Source: Enoplosus armatus (taxonomy: Eukaryota > Chordata > Actinopteri > Centrarchiformes > Enoplosidae). From it: a stretch of DNA of 64,000 nt. Location of the stretch: assembly GCF_043641665.1 (NCBI RefSeq), contig NC_092187.1:1681501-1745500 (forward strand), written 5' to 3'. The position numbers and the translations under genes were made by a program. The notes beneath the pieces are model-generated. The model saw nothing but the letters and a program-made list of their open reading frames with translations. It had not been told where the DNA came from and ran no database searches. This document shows, piece after piece, positions 24,313-36,935 of this stretch; position 1 is the stretch's first letter, and each line of letters opens with the position of its first letter.

Positions 24313-26872
24313 CTCTAGTTAGGCTCGAAAAAATACTACAAGGTTTTGATAAGACTTAGCCCCAATTAAGCCAGCCCACACAAATTTAGAAGGCAAGAGT
24401 GGAAATTTTGCAGAGCCATTCTTCCCACAGGGCTTTTTATTCCAGAAATCTAATTTTGCGCATTTGTCTGAAAATGGGACTTTAACAAAGTAAAGCCTTA
24501 CATGATTAACTGTTTGACTAGATCAAGGCAAAATCTGAAATATTTATCCATACCTAGAGCACTGTGACTGTGTGTGTGTGTTACCGAGGCTTTCCTCAGT
24601 GCGAACACCCAAAATAAGAGAGAACACACACACTGACACTCTCCCACCCACATGCATGTGATCACGCGTAACCCTTCCTCTCAATCAGACCCACAAAGAC
24701 ACATATACAGGATGCTTTTAAGATATAACGGACACATACAATTAAATAAATAAAGCTGTCTTAAAAAAAAAACCTGGGAATTTACTGAAAAAGATGAGCA
24801 GGAGTGTTTTTCCTCTTGGTGTTGTGTCAAGTGCTTGTCTGCCAAACAGGGGACCAAACCAGACACTCTGTCATACATCATTAAATAGGGTTTGGTTTGA
24901 AAGCTGTGGATATAGCAAAAAAAAAAAAAAAAAAAAAAGCAGTCTTGTTATAATTGGGTAAATAATGACATGTCCAGGGGGCAGTTTGAGGGAGCGTGAG
25001 ACTGGCTGCTAGCAAATAAATAGATGTTTTGGCTCCTGGTTCTTTGTTAATAATGTATTTTTTAGGGTGCAAGTAAGCAGAGACAATATACCACTATCCT
25101 CTTGTTAAATTTGACCTGGCTGCTCGGTGTATCATATAGAATAATAAGTAGGGTTGTTCTGATAATATGATTATATATATATATATATATATACAGGATA
25201 GTACATTGAAGTTAGTCAAAAAAATATAGGAAAATAAATTCCTATAAATACCATTAATTGCAAGATGTCACATTGGAGAAATCACCTGGATCTATATATT
25301 TTGAAGCCACACTGATGAATTCTGTATGAATGGGTCAAATTGTGAAATGCAGAACATTTTCAGCACATTGGCAATAAAAAAATAAATAAAAAGCGACGAA
25401 TACATGTACAAATTGTTGCATATTGTTACGTACAGTACCTTTTGTTTGTATATTTGAATGCTAGCTTAGGTTATTTCCCCATCCAAAAGATTAGCATGAG
25501 CGTGTGTGTGTGTTGGGGGGGGGGTTGCAGCATCTCCTAAATGACAGAAATCAACAGCGTTAAAGGGAAATCTTTTTTTTCTTTTGCTCCAAACTGTAGA
25601 TTCATTCTGAAACAGGAAGTAAAATGTTACATTTTATTGATTTTGACTTCTTTTGGAGCCGCGACGGGTTATTTAGGTTGACCCAAATTTTGAGAGATCA
25701 TTGTTACAGCAACAGTTATAATCAATCATTTCCTCAAACCAAACCACAGTCACGTGACCTCACAAGTTTTCCCAATTCCGTTTGTTTGGTGTGTCTACGA
25801 ATTGGTGTAAACACCTGGTCTTGTAACTTCTTTCCGTGGTGTGAATACATATGATACATTGAGCATCTCTGTTCTCTTAATGAGATTTGAGGAAGGCTCC
25901 AAGGCTCGCGACCCAACATGGGTCATGACCAAGGCTGCTAGCCAGCTAACATTACGATTGCTGACGTCACCTTAACAGCCTTTACTCAACATTGTTTTGA
26001 CAGCGCAAGTTTGTGTTAGTTAAGTGTGTGTGTCAGTTTCCGTGCCGGGAAAATGTCCGAAATTTTGTGTGTGTGTGTGTGAGACTAATGTGGTATGCTT
26101 TGTTGTGTACTTCATCAGTAGTAACTCGACGGCATTTAACCACATTCCATTAAAAGAATGTGTGAATAAAAGTCAAGAATGTGATATAAAAAGACAAATC
26201 AAATATATTGGGTAGAGGAAATATCCTGCATGTCTGTTTCAGCTATCAAACAAACTGTTCATCTCCTCCAACCTGCAGCACTCACTTCTTCAAAAGAATT
26301 CATAACTAGACGTGTCAAGACTTCTGCTCTCCTTTAATACATCTGCGCGGTTGCTGTTAGCAACAGGTGCGACATCAGTTGTTGTTGTTTTTTTCATTAC
26401 CGTGGCATCTTCTTCTGACTGACATCCCAAAACCAGTCCCTAATGGCTGGAGTCCTGGGCCAGAGTTAGTTCTGGGTTTTGAACATGAACACATTTAACC
26501 GCTGGACTCTCAAACTTTTTCTGTCGTGCCGCCCTTTCAGAAGCCGAAGAAAGTCCACGCTCCCCCCACCACAGGTAAACAGAATTCTCGATCAATCACT
26601 AACAATATTGGGTGAGCAACAAATAAAAAAAAAAAAAAAAAAAAGGGAGCCCAGTTGAATTCGATTTAAATAAAATAAATGATTCAGGTCAGTACACCCC
26701 CGGCAGTGACTCTAAGCTCCCCCCCCCCCCCCCCCCCCCTCCCGCTCTCACTAAACAGAAGGTGCTAAAGACACGTTTGAAGGCCAAAGGTAACATCATT
26801 AAAACTGCGGGCATCAAACCCCCCCCCCGATCCTGTGTTCGTAATGTGATTGTATCTATGATCGTTTCCTAC

Positions 26873-27055
26873 CTGGATGTATTTCTGCAGCTCTAGTTTT
26901 TCCTCTTCATCGTACGCAGTCTTCTTTATTAAACCCATTTTCTTTGCAGTTCTTTTCATGTCACGCTGTTTTTCCATTTCTTATTTCCTCTTCCACCTTC
27001 TGTACTGCTTTTTTTCAGAGAGGTTGCCATCCTCGAAGGCCTTCCTTTTTCTCAT
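26873..27055 (-). pseudogene. lysine-rich coding-like segment ending at a good splice donor
   Basis: Minus strand: ATG at 27055, 24 codons (MRKRKAFEDGNLSEKK...), then TAA at 26983-26981. In the same frame a further 36 codons (EMEKQRDMKRTAKKMG... ending ELQKYIQ) stop exactly at CAG|GTAGGA (26873/26872), a near-consensus donor. The composition (basic, charged, coiled-coil-like) is protein-like and not a simple repeat. A single base change (TAA for CAA) would explain the break. I do not recognise the family. It could be a decayed exon, a transposon fragment or chance. Confidence 0.25.
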
Positions 27056-28729
27056 TCAAGAGGAGATTTAGTGTTCTCGGGCCATTTGGAAATACTTTCT
27101 CACAGTGTTGTTAGGGATGGATGTATCGCTGTAAAGTGACACCCAAGAAGCTGACAACATCTCTGAGGTCATCAATATTACTGTGAATTCTTTTTTCCCA
27201 AAAAGCACGTTTCTGTCCGGACAGTCCAAACAGCCCTGGAGAGTCACAGGGAATCACCAGACCACGTCTGAACATCTTTAGGAGAGTGCAGCTCACAAGG
27301 ATAAAGAGCGCACAGCCATGATCGGCTGTCCCCGGTGGATGCAGGGCCACGCATTCACAGTGTGAGCCTCTCTGACAGAAACAGCGCACAAGTCGAGGGC
27401 TTTGCTGTGCTCAGCGGGGCGAGACATGCAGTGACACTGTGCATTTTTTTAAGTCTCCATAATGGGGATCAGACATTATGGATTGTTGTCCACGTTGCCT
27501 TGAAAAATATGATTTCTGCTGCAAGCATCATGAAGCATCAAGACAAATAATGGGAATTCCTGAGGCGCATCTGCGGGACGTAAAGGCAGCAGCGCTACAT
27601 CTTTGGGCCCATCTGATGAGGCCCCCTATCAGGAGGATGCAAGTGTTTTTATTAGACCTTCATTTATGTGCAGAAAAGGCCCGTCCTCTATTGATCCGAC
27701 GGCAATTCATGCGTCGTGGGTGCATGAGTAAAGGTTTGCTGAACCTTTCAATTATCACCTCTGAGTCCAAGTCCCTCTCAGCCAAAACAAACGTGGCTCC
27801 ACGAGCGCACAAATGCACGCGTTTTGTAATTATAGCGAGCACATTTCATTTTCTTTCATCTTACCTTTTCCCTGATCTCCGTCTCGACTGCGCTTGCTTT
27901 CTAGTTTTAGTAGGAAAGTCCTGTTGAAAAGGGGGATTTCAGAATGACACAGCAAAGCGGTTAACAACATCACACAGTACACCACATAATACAAAAAAAA
28001 CACACACACACACACACATTTTAATAGACTTAGGCATTTGGCAGTGACTGGTAAAGTTGAGTAATAATGTATTATTGGTATATGTTATTATTGTACGCCC
28101 ACACAAGGTGTTTTAACTTATTCTTCTCAGATGCTGGGAGTTATGTGAGGTCACCACATTTAACGTACCGCTAAAGAGAAAGGCATACATTGCCCAGCTT
28201 TATATATATCGTATCCTCCACCATGGCTGCTGGTACATGCAACATGCATACTTGGTAGATCATAGAGAATTAAACGTTGGCAACCTTGGGTTTCAATACA
28301 GCTGCAGGTGTAATGGAGGATTTTTTTTTTTTTAACCTTTCGATGTTTCAAACTCGTCAGCTGACAAACTTTAACTGACCAAAGGGTTTAGCTTAGCTGG
28401 GTAGAGACATCAGTATCCCCCCCCCCCCCCCCCCCCTGGGGTGTCCTCATTGTTCATGCCTACAGCCATATCACATTCCTGAGTGGTGAGGATAATGTGA
28501 TGGGTGTAGGATACAGACTAAAAACGTTAATGTTCAGTCTTTATAATCTTCATACTATCCGCATACGAAAACAGTGAATCCCCTCAGTCAGTCTACAATT
28601 AAAGCATATACCTACAATTTTCACACAACAGGCTTTATTAACAACATGACCAATTTCCGCTTTCTTTTCTTCAGCAAGAAGGTGTTGAGTCTCTCTCTCT
28701 CTCACACGTAGCCACCTATACACCCACAT

Positions 28730-28730
<1 letters not shown>

Positions 28731-28770
<40 letters not shown>
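28731..28770. repeat. compound (CA)n-(TA)n microsatellite
   Basis: (CA)15 followed by (TA)5. A further (CA)n lies at about 28961-28986. Confidence 0.95.
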
Positions 28771-29284
28771 ATGACATGATGCAACTCAAAGTAAGAGGTT
28801 GCTCTATAATGAGATGTGTACGGGTCATCATGGTCGAAATGAACCCAGTTCGTCTCCCGCAATCATTACCACCTTTCCTCACTGCTCTTGCGAGATTATC
28901 CCTGTTATCTGACGGTGCTGGTGGATGTAAAGATACAGGCACGCATGCATTTACACACCTACACACACACACACACACACACACACGCACGCGCATCATA
29001 CGAGTTTCAGTTAGCCTTTTAGAAAAACGCTTCAGAGGCTATGTTCAAGACACACCTGCCCGTTTCTTTCTTTGACAAAGCATATATGTATTTCCATTTC
29101 AAAGGTTAAAGTAATCACAGACAGGCGACCTATTTAAGTTACTCAAAACCAAGTATGCCACGACTCTTGCTGAAGAAGGAAAAATACACATATAAAGTGT
29201 AACATAAATAAAAAAAAAAGGAATCCATAAGTCATTTCAGGAGTAAAGAAGTGATTACAAGTCACTGATGTGGCTGAAGCCATC

Positions 29285-29790
29285 GGAAGCCACTGCAGGG
29301 AACCAATGTTTGGCTAATTGGCACAAAAATACAAAGTACAGCGCAGGCCGACGGGAATGTGATTCGTATTTGCATGTATCGGGTCGCAAACCAAAAGTAT
29401 TGGACAAATCGTGTTGGAATTTTGACCTGATGATGGCGCAAGATGAAAAATTCAGGGTATTACAACCCGTCCTTAGGGGATTTCATGGCAATCCATCCAA
29501 TCATGAAGCATTTCGCTCAAAACCACAAATGTCAACCTCACGACGGCGCTAGGTGAAAAGTCCAAAGTCCTCATCTGGGAACCATGAATGTTTTTCAAAA
29601 AGTGTTGTGCTGATCTATCTCGCAGACGTTCAACTGTATGAGGAGAAAAAGTCTTTGGGATTAATCCTCTGGGGACCACGAATGTCTCTTTGTATGTATC
29701 TATCCAATAGTAGTAGATATTTCAGTCTGGACCAAAGTGATGGAGCGTCCAACGTTGCCATCCATGGAGCAATGTGTTCAGAGGGTCTAT
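29285..29790 (+). repeat. copy of the teleost dispersed repeat (plus orientation)
   Basis: It contains GGCTAATTGGCACAAA, CATGGCAATCCATCCAAT, CTCAAAACCACAAATGTCAA, TCTGGGAACCATGAATG and TTTCAGTCTGGACCAAAG. These words are also found, with changes, at 31.3-31.7 kb and in the left arm at 41.2-41.7 kb. Noncoding, apparently with an internal duplication. Confidence 0.65.
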
Positions 29791-29843
29791 TTTTTTTTTT
29801 TTTTTTAATGTTCTGTGCAAAATCAATCATATATACAGTATGA

Positions 29844-29865
29844 CAATACCACAAGGGTGGTATTG
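29844..29865. other. perfect 9-bp hairpin, AAGG loop
   Basis: CAATACCAC-AAGG-GTGGTATTG, just downstream of the teleost-family copy and a T-run (about 29791-29806). Confidence 0.6.
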
Positions 29866-31274
29866 CAGTTGTTAAAATTCCTCTGAAGGTATTTCCATCA
29901 TTCCTGCCAAATGAACACATTGCATTTAATCATTTGGTCGACGTATAAATGGGGTACATTCCAAGCCACAGTAAATCAAGGAGAAGTCATAGGTGTGTTG
30001 CAGGGGCATAAAATAAGACTAAGGTGCTCAGTATTTTTTTTTTTTTTTTTTTATGAGATGGAGAGGTAGATATAGAGACAATGGGAGACACCCAATTTCC
30101 CACCACTACACCTCCACCCAAACTTTAAGGAAAACAAAAAAATGTACTCGCACTTCTGGTGTGGAGGAGACACAGCACAAAACCTGGTGTTCTTGTTTAT
30201 GAGCCTTAACGGACGAGGATGTGGTAGCATCCAGAGCAACAGTGAAAAGTCATTAGAAAGGTACAAAATGAGCCAAGTTAAAAGCTGCCCTTATTATTTT
30301 AATGTGACAATTGTAACATATTACAGACGTTCAATGCTGAGGAGCTGCCATTTAGCTAGAGAGCTCTGTCCGGTGTCTCCTACCAGTTCCCATTATCTAT
30401 TGCACTTTTCAACACTTCCACGCCCTCATTGTGACTAATGAGGAATCAATAAATAGAACGGAAACTGAAATCAGATATATTAAATATACATATTAAAATT
30501 CACTCAACAGTTCTACAACAAGCAGTAAAATCGGTGTTCTTTTTAATGACCTATGGTTTGTAGTTTTTTGGCTGAAATGCAAAAGCTGTATTAAGGGGCC
30601 CCTGTTATGCTACATGTGGCCCCAGTGGGAATCATCCCTTAACCCAGAAAAAGAAAGAGATTTACCCAGTTTTAACAAGGCTGGCGGACAGTACATTTGT
30701 CATTTTTCCTCTTCTACCGGAAAAAAAAAAAAAAAAACTACATTTAATAAGGAGGCAGCAAGTCGGATTTTTTTGCTTAACAAGGTGAATGCCGTTTAAT
30801 GTGAGCCACCTGACAGTGGCTGTGAGAGAGCGAGCGTTTTGACAGCGGGTGAGTGGTGCTCAGTTTGTTAAAATTTAACAAGGAACGGTGGACTGAGGAT
30901 CGGCCTCTGTTCATTCGCCTGCCCGCCGGTCACGCGCGTCATCTCGGACGCTGCCAATCGAATTGTGACAGCTTTGAAGGAATGCCGCATGTCGCTGGTG
31001 TCCGGGATTTCCAAAAATTGCGTTTGATGGTCCACTCGGCCCAGAGGATTGCAGCATCACATGTGGGGGACGACATAGTCTCGAAAGGAGGAGTTCAACA
31101 TTCGGGCAAAATACATACTCACTCACAATATTCCCATTTTTTTTCGGAGAACGAGGCGAGAGGAAATCTCATGTCGGCTGTGTTTGGAGCTAACTTCTGG
31201 TCCCAGCGTAGTAAAATGTTCACAATAACTAGGCTGGCAACACACAATGTTTACCGTGTTCACCATCTTAGTTT

Positions 31275-31740
31275 AGCACATTAGCAATGTAGCGTTTGCC
31301 AATTAGCACAAAGCGCAAAATACAGCTGAGGCTGGTAGTAATGTCTTTCGTTTTGCAGGTATTCGTCCATAAACCGAAGTATTAGAGAAATTAAAAACTT
31401 TGACTTGAAGTGGCGCAAGAGGAAAAGTCAGTGGATCACCAAAGTCATTACAACTCATTGTAAAGGGAAAATGAATGCCTGTTTCAAATTTCACGGCAAT
31501 CCATTCGGTAGCTGTTGAGATATTTCACTCAAAACCACAGAATTCAACTTCATGGTGGCATTAAAGGAAAAGTCAATAAACCACCAAAGTCATTAGCATT
31601 CATTGTCTGGGAACCAATAAATGTCTGTAGAACAGTTTGTGGCAATCCATCCAATAGTTGTTGAGATATCGCAGTCTGGACCAAACACTGCCATCCCTAG
31701 AGTCGGGTTGTGTTAAGCCTAGCTTAAAGACAGCAACCCT
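31275..31740 (+). repeat. copy of the teleost dispersed repeat (plus orientation)
   Basis: It shares CCAATTAGCACAAAGCG, CAGCTGAGGCTGGTAGTAAT, CACCAAAGTCATTA (twice), GGCAATCCATCCAATAGTTG and GTCTGGACCAAA with the 29.3 kb copy, in the same orientation about 2 kb away. Noncoding. Confidence 0.65.
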
Positions 31741-32302
31741 GGCTCTGTCCAGAGTTTAAGAACGCGCCTTCAACTCTAATAAAGCTGAATTACTTACGCA
31801 ATCTGTCTCGTTTTCTTAGCCTTCACATAAACAGATATATAAACGTGTAAATTAGCGGTTTATGAAGGATTAACATGACGGGACTGTTGATCGGCGAACA
31901 ACAGCCCAGGACAGCGGCAGCGCACAGCTTCCCAAAGTCTTGACACCACAGCGAGGTTGCCGGGTTCGGCACCACCTTGGCTGCACAGCGCCGAACACCA
32001 AAAACCTGCGTTTGCTGACTTTGCCCGGGGCCACCAACCCGGGCTATAGCTGGAGATGCTATATCAGTGCTGCCAGCTCTCACACATCACCTTCGGTCTC
32101 ACGCTGCCCAAACACAGCAAGGGAACACATAGCTTTGTTAAGTCTTTCATCAAAAACATACCTGATCTGATTCGCCTTGAGGAAACGTGTGCGTTCTGAA
32201 CGTTGCTTGTTATGGAACTTGTTGAAAGTGGCTGAAAAGTCGCCAGTTAACGGGGTCACTCATTGAACCGAAACACCTGCGCCGGGAGCCCAGAAGGTGG
32301 AC

Positions 32303-32331
32303 AAGCCAGCCAGCCAGCCAGCCAGCCAGCC
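32303..32331. repeat. (CAGC)n tetranucleotide array
   Basis: About seven CAGC units. Confidence 0.9.
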
Positions 32332-33012
32332 TGAACCAAGGTAAGTGACAAGGACACCTTCATGCTAAGCTAGGCTAAACGCATCCTTGCTCTAGCCCTG
32401 TACTTAACGCACAGACACACAGACAGAGATTGATGTGCATCGCCTCGTTCTCCGAAAAAAAGTGAGTAAGCGTATTAATATTCTTTTAAAGTGGCAATCT
32501 TTACTTTAACAGATCGTTTTGGGCTCGCTGCTCATGGACATTAAGTTATTTAGTCAGTGCTATTGTAGCTCCGCGGAGGCTCCACTATAGGAGCCCTTTG
32601 TCCCTAAGAAAGAGTAATGACAATAGGCAGATAAAGGGAAGTCACCACATTTAACAGCATTAAGCCACTCAGACGCATTAGCAAGGACGGAAAGGGGGAA
32701 AGGAGAGAGGGACGACAGGGGGAGAGAAAATGACAGCGAGGCCCCCCGAGAAAAGAGCGAGGCAGTGATAAATCGGAGGGCTAATCCGGGCTACTACAGG
32801 AGGATTAAATCGTTCTCTCGCTGCACGTTCGCCTGCTCCGTCAGACGGCGGAGGTTAAGCAGAGCGCTCTCTCCCCTGCCCTTGTTTTTCTTCTCGTCTC
32901 TCATCCCCTCAACCGCCTTCCCTTTCCTTTCCTCATCCCTCCAATGGCGTTAAGAGAGGTGGAAGTCTTTAATCGGAGGCACAGTGCAGTGAGGAAGGCC
33001 TCTGCAGAGCAG

Positions 33013-33018
<6 letters not shown>

Positions 33019-33058
<40 letters not shown>
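33019..33058. repeat. (CA)n microsatellite
   Basis: Pure CA, 20 units. Confidence 0.95.
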
Positions 33059-33059
<1 letters not shown>

Positions 33060-33430
33060 GTGTTAGCAGATGGAGTGTCGAGCTAATAGATGTCAGTGTT
33101 TCTGATAATCTGATGGGGGGAGAAGAGTCATTGATTTCCCTTGTGGCAGGTGTGTAAAAGCGTGTGTGCACGTATTTGTGTGTGTGTGTGTGCATCAAAT
33201 AAACAATTATCTCCCTGTATCACAATAAAAAAACAACAACAAATTGTAAAATTTTTTTCAAAATGTCTAAATTATCTTGTTATAGCATTTGAACTTACAG
33301 GTTTATGTTCTACGCGTTACAGTTGGGATGCGGTCGTGGGGTAGTACGGTATGTGTTAGATACCTTTATTTACATTTAAGGGATAATTCATAATGAATAC
33401 AATGTTTTAGTTTTGTCCTTTATTCCCATG

Positions 33431-33432
<2 letters not shown>

Positions 33433-33465
<33 letters not shown>
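33433..33465. repeat. (AAT)n microsatellite
   Basis: About eleven TAA/AAT units, adjoining the degraded SINE. Confidence 0.95.
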
Positions 33466-33467
<2 letters not shown>

Positions 33468-33473
33468 CCTGCA

Positions 33474-33645
33474 GCGGCCTCGGTAGACCTCAGCGTAGCA
33501 ATTTAGTTTGTGGTTAAATGGACAGCGTTTTATATCGCACATTTATCCAACTTACAATTTGCTCAAGGGTACTTAAAACACGTGGACAGGAGGCGCTGGG
33601 GATCGGAACCACTGGCCTGCTCTGGGTCATTCGTGGCCACTGAAT
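33474..33645 (-). repeat. degraded tRNA-derived SINE
   Basis: Minus strand: GTGGTTCCGATCCCCAGCGC (decayed B-box), CTTGAGCAA, then TTGTAAGTTGGATAAATGTG. The last resembles the tail GTAAGTCGCTTTGGATAAA that I recall from fish SINEs. It is flanked by an (AAT)n tract at 33433-33465. Confidence 0.45.
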
Positions 33646-34230
33646 TCATTGCATCTGTTAATACTGTACACATGAGTGATTTGATAGGGACCTTGAAATG
33701 ACACCTGCATTCGTACCTAAACTTGGGGCCCCATCTCGTAGCGGGGCGGCGAGTTAAAATGTATTATTTCAGTATATATATTGTGTTTATATTTACAGAA
33801 TCCGGCCCTGGCTGAGATCTGGGAACATGTTGCCAGACGCTAAAGTACCGGTTAGCCAAACTGATTTGGAAGAGAAGTACATTTATTTATTCCGAAAAAC
33901 TGACCCGAAAGCTGCGAACATCTATCTATCACGAATCTCCCGGATCAGCTCTTCCTGTGCAGCGAGGGATTATCACCAACATCTCGGGTTCCACTTCAAT
34001 TGAAAGCCGATGATCTGGCAAACGCGTTGGCTTGTTTGCGACCCGTCTAATCTTGTTCCTTTCCCACGTCTTGACTTTGTTGCGGCGAGTACAATGCTGT
34101 CGCAACTGATGCAAAGACGGCCAGAAACCCTGGCGATGAGACCCAAGTTGCGATAAACCAGAACAGTTGTTGGTGGAATTTCATTCGGACATGTCAATCA
34201 AATGGATTCGCATTATTATTACTGTACAAT

Positions 34231-34231
<1 letters not shown>

Positions 34232-34277
<46 letters not shown>
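34232..34277. repeat. (CA)n microsatellite
   Basis: Pure CA, 23 units. Confidence 0.95.
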
Positions 34278-34719
34278 GGACAAACGTGTGGAATAGCTGG
34301 GTCTCTAATCCATACACATTCCACGCACGCTTGCATTTCACTGGGAAGTTGTCGCGCGGCGAAACCTCCACCTGTCTGTCACGCGCTCTTTTGAAGCTGC
34401 AGATGAGAGGGAGATGCCTTCCCCTTGTAAACGTGTAATGACAGGCGTGGGTGTTTACCTCGGCGCGCGCACGTGCAGCATCTCTCTGAAAGGTTCAAGC
34501 AGACATCAGAAGACTCCTCTTTCTCTCTCTGTATTCTCTGTACAACCCCCCCCTGCACCCCCACCCCCCACCCCTTCCCCTCGCTGCAGTGGTAATTGGG
34601 TATGACACAGGATCAACAGGGAGAGAGCGAGGATGCATTTGAATGCGGCGAATGTTGTCTTCCTCACTTCTCCTTTCTAACCTGCTGCCTTCAAGCCTTC
34701 CTGGCCCTCGCTAACTGCT

Positions 34720-34733
34720 GTTACCGTAGCAAC
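34720..34733. promoter_or_regulatory. perfect RFX X-box motif near a CRE/E-box-like TACGTGAC
   Basis: GTTACC-GT-AGCAAC fits GTNRCC-N(0-3)-RGYAAC. TACGTGAC follows six bases on (34738). The surrounding 34.6-35.0 kb is repeat-poor and GC-rich. Whether it is a promoter is unknown. Confidence 0.4.
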
Positions 34734-36935
34734 ATCTACGTGACCGCATCCTCCCCCTCCCCTCTCCCCCCCCCCCCTGCCCTCCGGTGTCATTTCTTTT
34801 ATTAAGATTGGCCGCCAGTGCCCGAATGCGTCTGCGTATTTGTGAGCAACGGCTCGACAGCGAGGTGCATAGCAGCAGAGCGTTGCCAGCCCGACTCCAA
34901 GCCAATTACCGCAGCCTCACCGCAGGACTGAGAGCCGCAGCTCAGGAAGAATCACCCCAAGCAGAGAAAATGTGGCCACTCGAGTCCAACTTGTTGCATT
35001 AAGTCAATCAAGTACATTATTGCACACCTGGGCACACCTCGGCGTTGCTCAAAGGCGGCATCTTCTGTACCAACCCCCCCCCCCCCCCCCCCGCCATGAA
35101 GCCCATACAGCGTCCTCGCGTTTCTTTTTCAAGTGAATTAGAATATGTTGGAATAATAATAAACCGTTTGCCGTTTTCAATCTAAGTAAAATCTTTTGTT
35201 TTTCCCTTTAATTGCAGCTCAGGTCTGAGGACAGCAGTCTCCTTCTCTGGCCTCCTAATTATTAAGCTTATATAGCTGTTTAATACACATTCACTACTTT
35301 TTAAAGGCCTTCCGGTTCAAAATTCAGCGTCATCTGTTGTGTGCTGCCCTACTAACCCTTATGCTTTCTGCTTCAAAATTCTTATCCCAATACCATTCTT
35401 TAGTTTGGGTTCAACTGCTGGTTTTTAAAATACTGTACATGTTTTTATTTTTTTTATAAATTCATATGAATGATTGCTCCAACAGTTTGGCCTCTGAACA
35501 GCGTGTGCATTTTGTCTTCTTGTATTGTTGCCGACATGAACCAGGATCTGTCTCCGTTATCCCTCACTGAATGTTTTCGTCTTCATTCAAACAGCATTCA
35601 TTCGTCTGCGTTCGATTGCTCCTTTTATGACGAATGACAAATTTTGACCCGTTTGACAGTAAAAATGCATCAGAGCCGGACCTGGATGGACCAAGTCTGT
35701 GATCATTACAAAGAAACAGCTGTAAAACAATAAAAAACATTTCAAACACACACACACAATTTTTGTATAATCGCATTTTAAAATTATGATACCTCCAGAT
35801 TTGGTGACAGCCGTGGTCACTGGTGGTAACAGCAAGTGCAGTTTAATACTACATGTCTCCAAGAATGGAGGCAGGAAACAATTCCTTTGTCAGAAATACA
35901 ACAGAAGAGCAACTGGTGTTATCTGCTCACAGCGCAGCCCAACAATGTCATGTTGTTTTGATGATGAAGAAGTTGGTGAATAATCGCACACTAACATTTG
36001 GTTTCATGTTGCAAAACGGCGCGAGTGGGTTTTATTTATCGGGGGTCCACTGACAAAGCCAGAGAAGGACCTGATACATATGCTCTCTGGGCCCATATAT
36101 GAAGAAAACTTCCAGCCGGTCTTCACTGGAATGAACGGGGGGGGGCCATCTCGGAACATGGTATCCAGTTGTCTTAATACAGTACATCCCTGCGATCACA
36201 CACACACAAAAAAAACTTGGCGAGAGACATATATTCCACAGATTTTTATTTATGAACACAATCTCATTTAGTACCACCAATCCCCTTGTTAGTAATTCAT
36301 GTTTATTTCGCTTCATGCCGGAACTCATCGACACCGTTAATCACACATCCTCTTAAAGTCCTACACATCACTGAGCAGAATGCCGAGCGAACCCGCGTCT
36401 GCACTCCCCTGCGAGGTCTCCGTCGTCAGCGACTTCCCTCCTGTTCGGCTGAGATTAAATGAGATCGTTTCTCGTCTGCTGCGTTGATCCCTCAAACTCC
36501 TAGAAGTTCTAGTAAATTTCGTTTTTCGCTCTTTTTCGAAGTAAAAACTCGGCTTGTGAGTTGTAGTCTGGCTTTGACAGGAGAAATCCACGTGGCAGTT
36601 AGCGCCTTGGCCATAGAGGATTCAACAGAGTAGGTGTAGCTCGCGTCGGGCTCTAACTTTAGAATTAAAAGAGAGAAATAACTAAATGTACACATGAGCT
36701 AAACTTAAGACACAAACGAGACTGTCACTGGGATATGAAGGGTTTAATAAAATAATAGAACGCATCACAGGTCTGATGAACTGAGGCCGGGGTTACCTGA
36801 GCCGATTCCTGTGGCGTTACACAAATTACAAAACCATAAAACTCAGACGCAATAAAAAAAAAATAAAAAAATCAATCAGTTCTTCTTTCAGTCAGAGATC
36901 GACAGAAGCGTGGTCCCTACGCACTCGAGCCACCT

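Larger units (their letters stand above)
20495..29284. other. gene-poor, microsatellite-rich region
   Basis: It holds CA/TG arrays, a pyrimidine block (22140-22620), A-runs (24916-24938, 26624-26644) and C-runs (22602-22617, 26719-26739, 28417-28436). It also has the X-box at 24299 and the coding-like minus ORF at 26.9-27.05 kb. A complex, repeat-free block at 27400-27900 has open frames on both strands but no recognised protein. No convincing exon. Confidence 0.5.
31741..33473. other. no gene seen; repeat arrays
   Basis: CAGC, CA and AAT arrays. The block 32560-32950 is GC-rich and repeat-free. Confidence 0.5.
33646..36935. other. no gene seen; candidate regulatory block
   Basis: It holds (CA)n at 34232-34277, a GC-rich repeat-poor block at 34590-35000 with the X-box, and C19 at 35074-35092. 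No exon was recognised. Confidence 0.5.

Noticed and set aside
27111..27389. 92-codon minus frame next to the lysine-rich segment
   Set aside because: Different frame, stop codons between the two, and no splice sites or similarity to support joining them.
1..36935. Search for plexin-A or other neighbouring gene exons expected from synteny
   Set aside because: No sema, PSI or IPT-like exon peptide was seen; the region appears intergenic.
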